Source: Paenibacillus selenitireducens
GTDB taxonomy: Bacteria > Bacillota > Bacilli > Paenibacillales > Paenibacillaceae
Direction of reading: 5' to 3'
DNA length: 64,000 nucleotides
Assembly: GCF_002021565.1 (NCBI RefSeq)
Contig: NZ_MSZX01000005.1
Span: 434,027 to 498,026, forward strand
How positions within the stretch are numbered: position 1 is the stretch's first letter; every line of letters begins with the position of its first letter. Below are positions 1-8,723 of the stretch, piece by piece. The notes under the pieces are model-generated. The model worked only from the letters and a program-made list of their open reading frames with translations. It did no database searches and was not told where the DNA came from. A program made the position numbers and the translations under genes.

Positions 1-2
1 GC

Positions 3-1238
3 TTCGGGCACCCAGAGTTGACGTTGGCTATCGAAAGAGCAATGGATTTATTGGCGGATCAAGTCCATCTAGACCCTTTGGAGATTCGTTCTCGTAATGC
101 GATTGGACCGGGGGATACGACACCGACACAAACCATCCTGGATCGTAGTAATGTGGGCGATTTACCGAAGTGCATTGCAAAATTGAAAACATTAATTCAT
201 TGGGATGACCAACCCATCAAACAAATCGATGGCCACCTCATCAAGGCAAAAGGGATATGCTGTTTCTGGAAAAATTCGAATACGCCTACAGACGCCGGAG
301 CGGGAGCCATTGTGATATTTAATCCCGACGGAAGCGTCAATTTACTTTGCGGTGCAGTGGAAATTGGCCAAGGCACGCGGACGGCGCTTACTCAATTGTT
401 GGCCGAACGGTTACGAATGGATGACCGGATGATTCAGATTTCTACGGGCGTGAATACCGAAACCGATCCCCAGCATTGGAAAACAGTGGCGAGCCGCAGC
501 ATGTTTTTAGTGGGCAATGCGGTTCTGAAGGCGGCTGATGATGCCATCGAACAGCTGAAAAATACAGCTTCAATTGTGCTCGGCTTCTCGCCAGCCGAGT
601 TGAATGTCGGAGGAGGAAGGGTTTACTTCAAAAATCGTCCCGATATCGGAATAGAAGTTGAAAAACTCGTGAGTGGATACAAGTTCCCGAATGGAAATAC
701 AATCGGAGGCCAGGTGATCGGACGCGGTAGCTATGCGATGCCTAATTTAACACTGCTGGATCCTGAAACCGGTAAAGGGAATCCCGGTCCGGAGTGGACC
801 GTAGGCGCACAGGCGGTAGAAGTGGAATTGAATACAAGGGAGTACACGTATAAAATCGTCAAAGCAGCGACGGTCATGGATGCTGGCAAGGTGATTAATC
901 CAGAATTCGCCCGGAGCCAGGTCACAGGAGGCATGAGCATGGGGTTGAGTTTTGCTAGCCGTGAGGCTTTCCTGTTCGATCAAAGCGGCAGCATATTAAA
1001 TACGCAACTTCGAACGTATAAGCTGATTCGGTATGGGGAACAACCGGAGTACTTGGTTGATTTCATCGAGACGCCATATTTGGAAGGGCCTTACGGATTA
1101 CGCGGGATCGGTGAGCATGGCGTGATTGGCATGCCTGCAGCGCTCGCGAACAGCTTGTCGACTGCCGTTGGCGTGGCTATTAATCAGCTCCCTATAACGC
1201 CGGAATTGATCTGGAGGGCGGTTCATGATTCCGTTTGA
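3..1238 (+). CDS. Xanthine dehydrogenase family, molybdopterin-binding subunit (C-terminal part, cut by window edge)
   Basis: The frame is open to the first base of the window (FGHPE precedes the first possible TTG at 18), so the gene starts upstream. This is the C-terminal 410 or so residues of the large catalytic subunit of a molybdenum hydroxylase, which oxidises a purine or similar heterocycle at the Mo-pterin centre. Family marks seen are a GQG turn in AVEIGQGTRTALTQ, GPEWTVGAQAVEVELN, and GLRGIGEHGVIGMPAA near the C-terminus, where the family has its catalytic Glu. The next gene starts inside its last 14 bases, and FAD and 2Fe-2S subunits follow, giving a complete three-subunit enzyme. 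The substrate (xanthine or another heterocycle) cannot be read from this fragment. The order differs from the Bacillus subtilis puc operon. Confidence 0.9.
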   Translation, partial: FGHPELTLAIERAMDLLADQVHLDPLEIRSRNAIGPGDTTPTQTILDRSNVGDLPKCIAKLKTLIHWDDQPIKQIDGHLIKAKGICCFWKNSNTPTDAGAGAIVIFNPDGSVNLLCGAVEIGQGTRTALTQLLAERLRMDDRMIQISTGVNTETDPQHWKTVASRSMFLVGNAVLKAADDAIEQLKNTASIVLGFSPAELNVGGGRVYFKNRPDIGIEVEKLVSGYKFPNGNTIGGQVIGRGSYAMPNLTLLDPETGKGNPGPEWTVGAQAVEVELNTREYTYKIVKAATVMDAGKVINPEFARSQVTGGMSMGLSFASREAFLFDQSGSILNTQLRTYKLIRYGEQPEYLVDFIETPYLEGPYGLRGIGEHGVIGMPAALANSLSTAVGVAINQLPITPELIWRAVHDSV

Positions 1239-2058
1239 TTTTGAGTATTATAAACCTTCGTCCATTCTGGAGGCTGTGGAATTATTCCGGCATCTGCTTG
1301 CGCAAGGGAAGAACCCGGTGTATTTCTCCGGTGGAACGGAAATCATCACATGGGCCCGAATGAACGCCATTCATCCGGGAGCAGTAATTGATTTGAAATC
1401 GATTCCAGAGTGCAACGTCATGACTTTCCAGGAGAATAACCTCGTGATTGGATCTTGCGTCACGTTATCGGTTTTATCCGCGGTGAACCCCTTCCCGCTG
1501 CTCAGCGAAACGGTGATAGATGCCGCCGACCAAACGGCTCGCAATAAAATTACGATAGGGGGGAACATTTGCGGCAAAATATATTATAGGGAGGCCGTAC
1601 TCCCGCTGCTGCTCACGAACAGTCGCATAGTCATAGCCGGACGAAGAGGCATGAAAGAGGTTTCGATTCATAAAGTTTTCTTCCAACAGATGAGATTGGA
1701 GAGCGGAGAATTTCTTGTGCAAATCATTACAGACCGTGGATATTTATCATTGCCGTTTGTTCATTTTAAAAAGCGGCAGATCGGTAATGTTGGCTATCCT
1801 CTCGTAACGTTGGCTGCACTGAAGAAAGATCATCAGATACGCACAGCGTATAGCGGCGTCTGCGCATTTCCTTTTCGCTCTATTGAAATCGAACAAGTGT
1901 TGAACGATCCCGCGTTATCCCGAGAGGAAAAAATAGAACAAGCAATCGTTAAGCTTCCGGCTCCAGTTCTGACGAATGCGGAAGGATCTGCCGATTATCG
2001 GAAATTCGTGCTTAAACAAACGATGTCTGAAGCCTTAAGCATGTTGGAAGGAGGGTAA
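1225..2058 (+). CDS. Xanthine dehydrogenase family, FAD-binding subunit
   Basis: Middle subunit of the molybdenum hydroxylase. It carries FAD and passes electrons from the iron-sulfur subunit to NAD or another acceptor. The 277-residue length fits the CoxM/PucC family. The FAD-binding signatures are visible as FSGGTEI near residue 36 and TIGGNICG near residue 111. The ATG at 1225 overlaps the end of the catalytic-subunit gene by 14 bases and has GGAGGG at 1213-1218, so the two are translationally coupled. The stop is 3 bases before the 2Fe-2S subunit start. The C-terminal CO dehydrogenase flavoprotein domain is present (VTLAALKKD, AYSGVCAFPFR). Confidence 0.9.
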   Translation: MIPFDFEYYKPSSILEAVELFRHLLAQGKNPVYFSGGTEIITWARMNAIHPGAVIDLKSIPECNVMTFQENNLVIGSCVTLSVLSAVNPFPLLSETVIDAADQTARNKITIGGNICGKIYYREAVLPLLLTNSRIVIAGRRGMKEVSIHKVFFQQMRLESGEFLVQIITDRGYLSLPFVHFKKRQIGNVGYPLVTLAALKKDHQIRTAYSGVCAFPFRSIEIEQVLNDPALSREEKIEQAIVKLPAPVLTNAEGSADYRKFVLKQTMSEALSMLEGG

Positions 2059-2061
2059 AGA

Positions 2062-2562
2062 ATGCCATCATACGTTCCTTCTTCGTATCCGATAGGTTTG
2101 CAAGTTAACGGCGAATGGAGAACGATCCGTGTCCGGGCTGCGGATACCCTATTATATGTTCTGCGAGAAAGTCTCGGACTAACAGGAAGCAAATCCGGCT
2201 GCGACAATGGCGATTGCGGAACTTGTACGATCTTAGTCAACGGACTGCCGATCAAATCGTGTATCATGCTCGCCGTGGAAGCTGATGGGCAGCATGTCAC
2301 AACGATCGAAGGTTTGATCCATTCCCCGGTGCTGCAAGCCTTTGTTCAAAAACAGGCGTTCCAATGCGGTTACTGCACGCCCGGCTTTATTGTGAACTGT
2401 CATGGTTTGTTGAGTATTCATCCGGATGCAAATGAAGAAACGATCCGAATTTGGTTAGAATCCAATATTTGCAGGTGCATGTCCTATGAAGAAATTCATG
2501 AAGCAGTGAAGACCGTCTTTACGCCAAAAAACGCTGCGAAACCGACAGCCAACGGGAGTTGA
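2062..2562 (+). CDS. Xanthine dehydrogenase family, (2Fe-2S)-binding subunit
   Basis: Small electron-transfer subunit with two [2Fe-2S] clusters. The plant-ferredoxin-type cluster is bound by C47, C52, C55 and C67 (GCDNGDCGTC then a later Cys). The second, helical-bundle cluster is bound by C102, C105, C137 and C139 (QCGYCTPGF and NICRCMSY). All eight ligands are present and the 166-residue length is normal, so this subunit looks functional. It starts 3 bases after the FAD subunit with GGAAGGAGGG upstream. It lies in the same operon as the catalytic and FAD subunits. Confidence 0.93.
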   Translation: MPSYVPSSYPIGLQVNGEWRTIRVRAADTLLYVLRESLGLTGSKSGCDNGDCGTCTILVNGLPIKSCIMLAVEADGQHVTTIEGLIHSPVLQAFVQKQAFQCGYCTPGFIVNCHGLLSIHPDANEETIRIWLESNICRCMSYEEIHEAVKTVFTPKNAAKPTANGS

Positions 2563-2577
2563 AGGAGGAGGCCCGAC

Positions 2578-3627
2578 TTGGAAGAAATTCATCGTATTCT
2601 GGAAGCTCTTCAATGTAACGACCAACGAAGCGTGCTTGCAACGATTATCCATGTGGAAGGGAGCGCCTACCTTAAAGAAGGTGCTTCCATGCTGTTTCTT
2701 GAGGACGGTTCACAAATCGGGCTACTAAGTGCAGGCTGCTTAGAGGCGGATCTTGCGGAACGTGTACCAGAAATATTGGAAACAGGCAAAGCCTGCGGTT
2801 TTGTATTCGATATGCAATCGTTGGACCCGATATCCTGGGGAGATGAATCAGGGTGCGGCGGTGTTATTCATGTGACCATGGAGCCCGTAGATGACGTATT
2901 TTTGAATCATTTATGTGCTTTAAAGGATTATCTGGATCATCAAATGAAGGTCATGATCATCAAAAAAATCAGCGCGGATCGATCGGTTTCCGATTATGCT
3001 TTCGTGGCTGAGAATCGACAGCTATTCGGAGCGTGGAGGGGAGGAATATCACAAGCTCTATTGGATTGGACAACGTCTAAGGAATCGCGAAGGAGCGGAA
3101 TAAAGGTTATCTCCTCCATGCAAGAGCATGTCTTCGTCCATACCTATGATCCTAAACCGCGTTTGGTGATTTTTGGTGCGGGACAGGATGCGAGACCGCT
3201 TGCTGCATTTGCGGCAGCTACCGGTTTTTCCGTTATCGTCTCCGATTGGAGACCTGTTTTATGTGATCGATATTATTTTCCCGATGCGGATACTCTTCTG
3301 TTAGGGTTTCCTGAGGAGTCGGTAAACATGATAGATTTTACTTCTTCCGATTACGCAGTTGTGATGACCCATCATTTTAGGCGAGATCAGCAGCTGATTC
3401 GCTTTCTATCTGAGCGGCAGCTTTGCTATCTTGGCGTTTTGGGTTCGAAACATAGAACGGCACGCTTACTTAACGGCAATCCGATGCCGGTGAATTTGCA
3501 CGCTCCTGTAGGAATCGCGATTGGGGCGGAAGGGCCAGTGGAAATCGCAGTGAGCATTCTCGCAGATTTAATACATACCTATCGAATAAATAAGAAGCGA
3601 GAAGCTGTTACCCATGAGGCAGAATAG
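2578..3627 (+). CDS. XdhC/CoxI family molybdenum hydroxylase maturation protein (PucA-like)
   Basis: Chaperone-type protein that helps insert the sulfurated molybdenum cofactor into the apo-hydroxylase. Both family domains are present. The N-terminal XdhC-CoxI domain has the conserved LSAGCLEADL (C54) and GCGGVIHVTMEP (C93). A C-terminal Rossmann domain starts near residue 196 with VIFGAGQDARPLAAFA. The start is taken as TTG at 2578 because GAAGGAGGAGG lies just upstream at 2560-2570 and no ATG fits. It lies 15 bases after the 2Fe-2S gene, so it is the fourth gene of the operon. The remnant of the next gene starts inside its 3' end, which shows the original coupling. Confidence 0.88.
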   Translation: MEEIHRILEALQCNDQRSVLATIIHVEGSAYLKEGASMLFLEDGSQIGLLSAGCLEADLAERVPEILETGKACGFVFDMQSLDPISWGDESGCGGVIHVTMEPVDDVFLNHLCALKDYLDHQMKVMIIKKISADRSVSDYAFVAENRQLFGAWRGGISQALLDWTTSKESRRSGIKVISSMQEHVFVHTYDPKPRLVIFGAGQDARPLAAFAAATGFSVIVSDWRPVLCDRYYFPDADTLLLGFPEESVNMIDFTSSDYAVVMTHHFRRDQQLIRFLSERQLCYLGVLGSKHRTARLLNGNPMPVNLHAPVGIAIGAEGPVEIAVSILADLIHTYRINKKREAVTHEAE

Positions 3628-3718
3628 CATCCATGGCATCTATTTAGCGGCTGGCCAAAGCACCCGAATGGGTTCGGATAAACTCCAATTGCCGCTAACG
3701 GGTTATTGGAAATCTTGA
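3614..3718 (+). pseudogene. Truncated MobA/PucB-like molybdenum cofactor nucleotidyltransferase (N-terminal 30 or so codons)
   Basis: An ATG at 3614, overlapping the end of the XdhC gene, opens a frame reading IYLAAGQSTRMGSDKLQLPL. This is the nucleotide-binding start of the MobA-like NTP transferase (PucB/MocA family) that makes the cytosine dinucleotide form of molybdopterin. Similarity stops around base 3700 and the frame ends at 3718 after 34 codons, where the family has about 200. The break coincides with the stop codon of the convergent FUSC gene at 3703, so the rest was probably lost by a deletion or replaced by insertion. Without another copy elsewhere, maturation of this hydroxylase may be impaired. 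Confidence 0.75.
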
Positions 3719-4722
3719 ATGACTTGTTCGGCGTTCATATATAAAGCAAGCGGGTACTGATAGTTCTCCAAATGAGAAGGTGTTTTCATTTGCAGGGCGA
3801 TAGCATCCGGTACAAAGGTGCTGTTGTCCGGATCATCTAATGTTTTTTTCCATCCCTTAATAAGCACTGCTAACGTGTTCAAATGATCAGCCCAAATCCG
3901 TTGTTCCTCTTTCGTAAAAGAGCTGCTGTCGGACCATTCCATTAAAACTCGTATCATGTCTGAAAGATTCGCATAGCCTAACCGAAGTTGATCCATTTGT
4001 CGGGTCACCTGATTTAAAGCTTTGCGTTTTTTTTGAGCAAGCAGGTTGTATTGCAAACTTTGGTTCGCTTTTTCTAATTCGGTTGTCGCTTGATGAAGTT
4101 CTTGGAACAAGGTTTGCAATTCTGCTTGCAACGTCTGAGCTACACTCGACGAACAACCGTGTTCTACCCATTGTGCAGTGTTATAAAAATGATTGGTCAA
4201 ATGATCCGCGAAATGGATCATCTTTTTTTTGGCCTTATTCATGGAATCGGGGGGGAGTATCAGCATATGGATCAGAACCGCAACAGCAGCACCGATCATG
4301 GTATCGCGAATACGATCAATTGGATAGCTGGGCATCTTGCTCTGAAAGTACATAACCAATAAAATGCTGATAGCAATTTGGATCATAACGGCATGATCCC
4401 ATTTCAAAAGCATAACGATAGCGGATCCAAGTAACAGCATAAGACCGATACTCCACCCGTTTAAGCCGATATAGGGTGCGATGGATGCAGTCAGCAAGAC
4501 GCCGGCAATCGTACCTAGAATGCGCTGCCATGCAAATTGGATAGATTTGCTGACTGTGGCCTGGATGGACAATATGACTGTAAGCGGAGCCAAGTAAGGG
4601 TGGTTGGATCCTGCCCATTTGGCGATCTCCCACGATAGAGCTGAAGCTAATGGAATTTTCCACACTGCCCCATTATTATTGATGAAAATCATGATTTTAC
4701 TTTTCAACTTATATAACCCCAC
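3703..4722 (-). CDS. FUSC / aromatic acid exporter family membrane protein (DUF939-like)
   Basis: 339-residue membrane protein. The first 160 residues hold about five to six hydrophobic segments with the family-typical HPYLAPLTVILSIQATVSKS and RILGTIAGVLL. A cytoplasmic helical tail with coiled-coil character follows (roughly 165-275, rich in Q, E, K and L). This matches the Firmicute ArAE_1/FUSC group of half-size fusaric acid resistance-like transporters. The exported substrate is unknown. It is convergent with the molybdenum hydroxylase operon, and its stop codon lies exactly at the point where the PucB-like gene is broken. Confidence 0.8.
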   Translation of the reverse strand: MGLYKLKSKIMIFINNNGAVWKIPLASALSWEIAKWAGSNHPYLAPLTVILSIQATVSKSIQFAWQRILGTIAGVLLTASIAPYIGLNGWSIGLMLLLGSAIVMLLKWDHAVMIQIAISILLVMYFQSKMPSYPIDRIRDTMIGAAVAVLIHMLILPPDSMNKAKKKMIHFADHLTNHFYNTAQWVEHGCSSSVAQTLQAELQTLFQELHQATTELEKANQSLQYNLLAQKKRKALNQVTRQMDQLRLGYANLSDMIRVLMEWSDSSSFTKEEQRIWADHLNTLAVLIKGWKKTLDDPDNSTFVPDAIALQMKTPSHLENYQYPLALYMNAEQVIQDFQ

Positions 4723-4873
4723 TTTATGATCGTTCTAATTATTGTTGCCGCGGATAGAATCCGTTAATCAGTCCGTGACGAACTTAAGATCGTCAAATTT
4801 TTAGTTGGTATTACCTTTACAACAAAATTTTCCCAAAAATCGAAACCATACTTTATTTTTCAAAAGTATTAGA

Positions 4874-4888
4874 TTATAATTATTATTG
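4874..4888 (+). promoter_or_regulatory. PerR/Fur-type box upstream of the P-type ATPase
   Basis: TTATAATTATTATTG matches the PerR consensus TTATAATNATTATAA at 13 of 15 positions and fits Fur or Zur consensus less well. It lies 146 bases before the ATPase start. In B. subtilis zosA is a PerR-repressed, peroxide-induced zinc ATPase gene, so the position makes sense. Binding is inferred only. Confidence 0.5.
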
Positions 4889-4946
4889 TAAAGTTGTTTA
4901 TAGGCAAAAAAATTGAATGAAGTAAAAACGAGAACAATTCTCATTT

Positions 4947-4978
4947 CACATGCTGCTCCTTACCAGGAGCAGCATGTG
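4947..4978 (+). terminator. Perfect 14-bp hairpin in the leader of the P-type ATPase gene
   Basis: Arms 4947-4960 and 4965-4978 are perfectly complementary around a TACC loop and are followed by CTGTTTTAAG. The weak T-run makes it either a leaky terminator or attenuator before the ATPase gene, or simply an mRNA-stabilising hairpin. A shorter perfect inverted repeat (GAGAA-CAA-TTCTC, 4930-4942) lies just before it. Confidence 0.45.
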
Positions 4979-5033
4979 CTGTTTTAAGGGTATTAATAAT
5001 GGAATTCATTCTCAATGAGGAGGCGTATTTATT

Positions 5034-7028
5034 ATGAGTTCATCAATTCATATGCCAGATGGCTGCGTCAAACAACAGGATATTCAACGTTCCAAAACAA
5101 CAGACAAAGACAGAAAAGAATGGTTTGCCCGTTATGGGGAAGGTTTGGCAGCTATAGCAAGTGGAGTATTCATTGCCGTTGCATGGGGGATTGGAGGGGG
5201 TTCTCATCTTTGGTCGGTTTTCTTCTATTTGATCGCCTTTGCTGTGGGGGGATATGTGAAGGCCAAAGAAGGCTTGCACACGCTTATTGCAGATCGTGAC
5301 CTGGATGTCAATTTGCTGATGCTCATCGCGGCGATTGGTGCAGCCAGTATAGGGTATTGGACAGAAGGTGCGGTACTTATTTTTATCTTTTCGCTCAGCG
5401 GAGCATTGGAAACCTATACCATGGATCGGAGCAGCCGCGATATATCCTCATTGATGGATTTGAAGCCTGAGACTGGTGTGCGATTCAATGATGGAGTAGA
5501 GACGACCGTTGCTATCGAAGATTTGATGGTTGGGGATATCGTGTTGGTCAAACCCGGAGAACGAATTCCGTCTGATGGTGTCGTGCTTGAAGGTTCTTCA
5601 GCCGTCAATCAATCTTCCATTACGGGCGAATCGGTTCCGGTGGACAAAAATGCAGGGGATGACGTGTTTGCTGGAACGTTGAACGGCCAAGGGGCTTTGT
5701 TCATTGAAGTAAGTCAATTAAGTGAATCCACATTGTTCGCGAAAATCATCCGTCTGGTTCAAGTAGCTCAAAGCGAGAAGCCTGCTTCTCAACTGTTTAT
5801 GGAGAGGTTCGAACGCATCTATGCGAGGTCCATCATTTTGATTTCCTTGCTACTCATCGTTATTCCACCTTTTGTATTCCAAGCGTCATGGGATCAAACC
5901 TTTTACAAAGCGATGGTATTTTTAGTCGTCGCATCTCCCTGTGCACTCGTCGCTTCCATTATGCCAGCCATGCTATCAGCTATATCCACCTGCGCGAGAA
6001 AGGGACTCCTTTTTAAGGGAGGTGCACATCTTGAAAATCTTGCATCGATCAAGGCAATTGCATTTGACAAGACTGGAACGCTGACATCTGGCAAACCTGT
6101 TGTCACGAATATCCTTTCATTCCAAGGATTTGACGAAACCGAAATGCTGAGAATTGCAGCATCGATGGAGTGTTTGTCTGAGCACCCGTTAGCCAAAGCA
6201 ATCGTGCTTGAAGCTCAGCTGCAGGGGCTGACACTTGATCGCCCATCTGATTTTCGTACACTTACGGGTTGGGGAATTCAAGCGCAATGGGAGGGAGACT
6301 TGTGGAAAATAGGCAAACCAGCATTACTGGATGATCGGTTTCGGACTGAAGAATTATCGGCAGTGATTGACAGATTGGAACATGAGGGGAAGACCGTAAC
6401 GGTGATGCACAATTCACAGGGAGCTGTCGGTGTGATCGCTTTACGTGACAAAATCCGCTCCGAGGCAAAACATGCGGTCGCCATGCTTAAAGGGTTAGGT
6501 GTTCAAGTAGCCATGTTAACAGGAGATCAGACTCAAACAGCACATGCAATTGCGAAAGAACTGGAGATTGAATTGGTTTATGCCGATTTATTGCCAGAAG
6601 ATAAGGTGAGTCGGATCAAGGAACTGAAGCAAGCTTACGGTAGTATTGCTATGGTAGGTGATGGCGTTAATGACGCTCCAGCTTTGGCAACGGCTACCGT
6701 GGGGATTGCGATGGGGGCAGGAAGCGACGCAGCGCTTGAAACAGCCGATCTCGTGTTAATGAATGATGATACAAGAAAGATTGCTGCAGCAATTGAACTT
6801 GGAAAACGAACAAAAACGGTCATCAAACAAAATATTCTTTTTGCGATGACGGTTATCATCCTGTTAATTGCAGCAAATTTTATTCAAGGTATTGCGCTTC
6901 CCTTAGGTGTGGTTGGGCATGAAGGAAGTACAATCCTAGTCATTCTTAACGCATTAAGACTATTGCATGAACGAGGCATTAACCGTCCTAGACGAGTAGG
7001 CGAATCATCATGTACTGACCAAGGATAA
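5034..7028 (+). CDS. zosA: Heavy-metal P1B-type ATPase, ZosA/CadA-like (Zn/Cd)
   Basis: 664-residue membrane pump that couples ATP hydrolysis to divalent metal transport. Seen in order: a short N-terminus with no CxxC metal-binding domain, paired membrane helices, TGES (197-200) of the actuator domain, the SPC metal site in the membrane (301-303, followed by ALVAS), DKTGT with the phosphorylated D345, GDGVNDAP around 542, and GHEGSTILVILNALRLL in the last helix pair. The SPC site and the C-terminal GHEGST motif are those of Zn/Cd/Pb pumps, and the lack of an N-terminal metal domain together with the PerR-like box upstream favours ZosA. ATG at 5034 has TGAGGAGG upstream (5014-5021). Confidence 0.85.
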   Translation: MSSSIHMPDGCVKQQDIQRSKTTDKDRKEWFARYGEGLAAIASGVFIAVAWGIGGGSHLWSVFFYLIAFAVGGYVKAKEGLHTLIADRDLDVNLLMLIAAIGAASIGYWTEGAVLIFIFSLSGALETYTMDRSSRDISSLMDLKPETGVRFNDGVETTVAIEDLMVGDIVLVKPGERIPSDGVVLEGSSAVNQSSITGESVPVDKNAGDDVFAGTLNGQGALFIEVSQLSESTLFAKIIRLVQVAQSEKPASQLFMERFERIYARSIILISLLLIVIPPFVFQASWDQTFYKAMVFLVVASPCALVASIMPAMLSAISTCARKGLLFKGGAHLENLASIKAIAFDKTGTLTSGKPVVTNILSFQGFDETEMLRIAASMECLSEHPLAKAIVLEAQLQGLTLDRPSDFRTLTGWGIQAQWEGDLWKIGKPALLDDRFRTEELSAVIDRLEHEGKTVTVMHNSQGAVGVIALRDKIRSEAKHAVAMLKGLGVQVAMLTGDQTQTAHAIAKELEIELVYADLLPEDKVSRIKELKQAYGSIAMVGDGVNDAPALATATVGIAMGAGSDAALETADLVLMNDDTRKIAAAIELGKRTKTVIKQNILFAMTVIILLIAANFIQGIALPLGVVGHEGSTILVILNALRLLHERGINRPRRVGESSCTDQG

Positions 7029-7060
7029 ACGCATTAACCGGTTGTCTTTTGAGGTGCAAA

Positions 7061-7720
7061 TTATCTACGATCAGTCAGGTTCGACCATTTCATAAACTCA
7101 ATTAGACTTATTTTCATTATAAAATCATACCCTTTACCTGGTCCTTTCGGTTTAATAACGACTGCTCCCATATAAGGAATATCACCTAACGCTTCTCCAG
7201 TAGGAAAGCTGTGTCCAACAATGATAAAGTTGGTTCCTCGAGGAGGTTGCTTTTCAATGAGTTTTGAAAAAATTGAAAGGATATTTTGTTTTTGTTCATT
7301 GGTAATTTGAGTTTGGCTTAGCTTTGCGATATTTTGCAAAGATGGTTCTATTACTACGTTTTGCCTTCCAAATGCAATTTCGGCTGTTTCACGAGCACGA
7401 CAATAGGGACTCGAAATAACTGGAAAATAAACTGGAATATTCATTTTGATAAAAATTTCCCCTAACAAGCTAGCCTGCTTTTTTCCATTCAAGCTTAGAT
7501 TCCTTTGTGTATTACAATTATTTAGGTCTACAAAAGGTTGGTCTTCTCCGATTGTTGCCTCGCCATGACGAAAATACAGGATATATCCGCCTTTTTGAAT
7601 ATCATTAAAAATGGAGGAATCAACTGGATCAGGTGCTCTGACAGCACCCGCATAACCTGCTGAAATCCAAAGCCATAAGACGATGCTAACAATCAATATC
7701 ATTATTTTTTTAGAAAGCAT
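7061..7720 (-). CDS. Secreted histidine phosphatase family protein
   Basis: About 219 residues starting with a signal peptide or N-anchor (hydrophobic LVSIVLWLWISAGYAGA). The catalytic RHG motif (YFRHGEA, near residue 52) and a late IIVGHSFPTG histidine define the branched histidine phosphatase (phosphoglycerate mutase-like) fold. It acts outside the membrane, so a phosphate-scavenging role is possible, but the substrate is unknown. Start: two in-frame ATGs lie 9 bases apart. GGAAGG abuts the first (7729) and sits at normal spacing from the second (7720), so the second is preferred. It stands alone and is convergent with the ATPase gene. Confidence 0.8.
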   Translation of the reverse strand: MLSKKIMILIVSIVLWLWISAGYAGAVRAPDPVDSSIFNDIQKGGYILYFRHGEATIGEDQPFVDLNNCNTQRNLSLNGKKQASLLGEIFIKMNIPVYFPVISSPYCRARETAEIAFGRQNVVIEPSLQNIAKLSQTQITNEQKQNILSIFSKLIEKQPPRGTNFIIVGHSFPTGEALGDIPYMGAVVIKPKGPGKGYDFIMKISLIEFMKWSNLTDRR

Positions 7721-7867
7721 ATGTACCATCCTTCCAAACCGATATGTTCATTATATTGCTTGAAATATTTATTAATATTCCAAATGATGAGCTTTAACTT
7801 GATCGTGGTAACGTGACATTTTCAACGAATTTACTAGAAACGACACCAAAATGCCCGAGGAACTCCG

Positions 7868-8614
7868 ATGATTCTGATACCGAATTATGGAAATTCTGCA
7901 ACTATTCTTATTTCCGAACGTCTATTGTTCGTTGAGCTATCATTCGGACTGGAGGACATATCCATGCAAGACGGAGATCAAATATATATCCCGCTGAATG
8001 GCGCCAACGAGGAGGACCGGGATTCCATCAATACGGTTTGCGATATTTTGAAGCAATTCGCTGCCAAGGGCGTTGAAGAGACATTGCCCACCGTATCCCT
8101 CGTGACGTTCTTCCATGGGATGGAAATCAGTTTTGTGGAAGGCGAGTATATCTCTATCTATAGAGCTGTCGGGGCCAAATTGGCTCTCGGTTCAGGGGAA
8201 GGAGGCAATACGGTCGTTTTGAACGATCTCCAAGCCGTCCAGGATTTTGAGCGTCTTAAAGTACTTCCTACCAAGTTGACCATCCGTCCCAACCCGGCAC
8301 ACTTTGGAGAAACGCTGCATTTCATAGGGAACAACGGGGATCCCGGGGAATCGACACCATTCATCGTATCTTGGGCGCCGATCGTCGACCACTATTCCAG
8401 TTCGGACACTGATCCATCGTAGATCATCTATACCGGAACGACAAAGTATGGCCGCTATGATGTCCAATTCGCGATGCCGGTTTACGGCAAAGCATCAGAC
8501 GGTACCCTGAAGCCGATTCTACCGGGAAGAGGGATAATTAACATTTCGGGCAGCACCAGGGGAGGGGCAGGCAGCTCCTTCATCGAACTTCTGCCGGCGA
8601 ACAAAATGAGATAG
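7868..8614 (+). pseudogene. Unknown protein gene interrupted by an in-frame TAG
   Basis: A frame from ATG 7868 runs 184 codons to a TAG at 8420-8422. It then stays open in the same frame for a further 63 codons to TAG 8612, reading IIYTGTTKYGRYDVQFAMP and on. The two parts look like one protein, because the break falls in mid-domain and there is no start or ribosome site after it. I do not recognise the family. The sequence has beta-rich stretches (LTIRPNPAHFGETLHFIGNNG) suggestive of an Ig-like surface or phage-like protein. A nonsense mutation is the simplest reading; sequencing error or TAG readthrough is possible. Confidence 0.5.
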
Positions 8615-8723
8615 GGGGAATATTTTAAATTCGATATCGTACATTTGAGACACATGGTTTTATTTAGATTTGTTATACCGAGCTTGTGTCGACGAATATG
8701 GCGGAAAGGAATGTAAGTTATTG

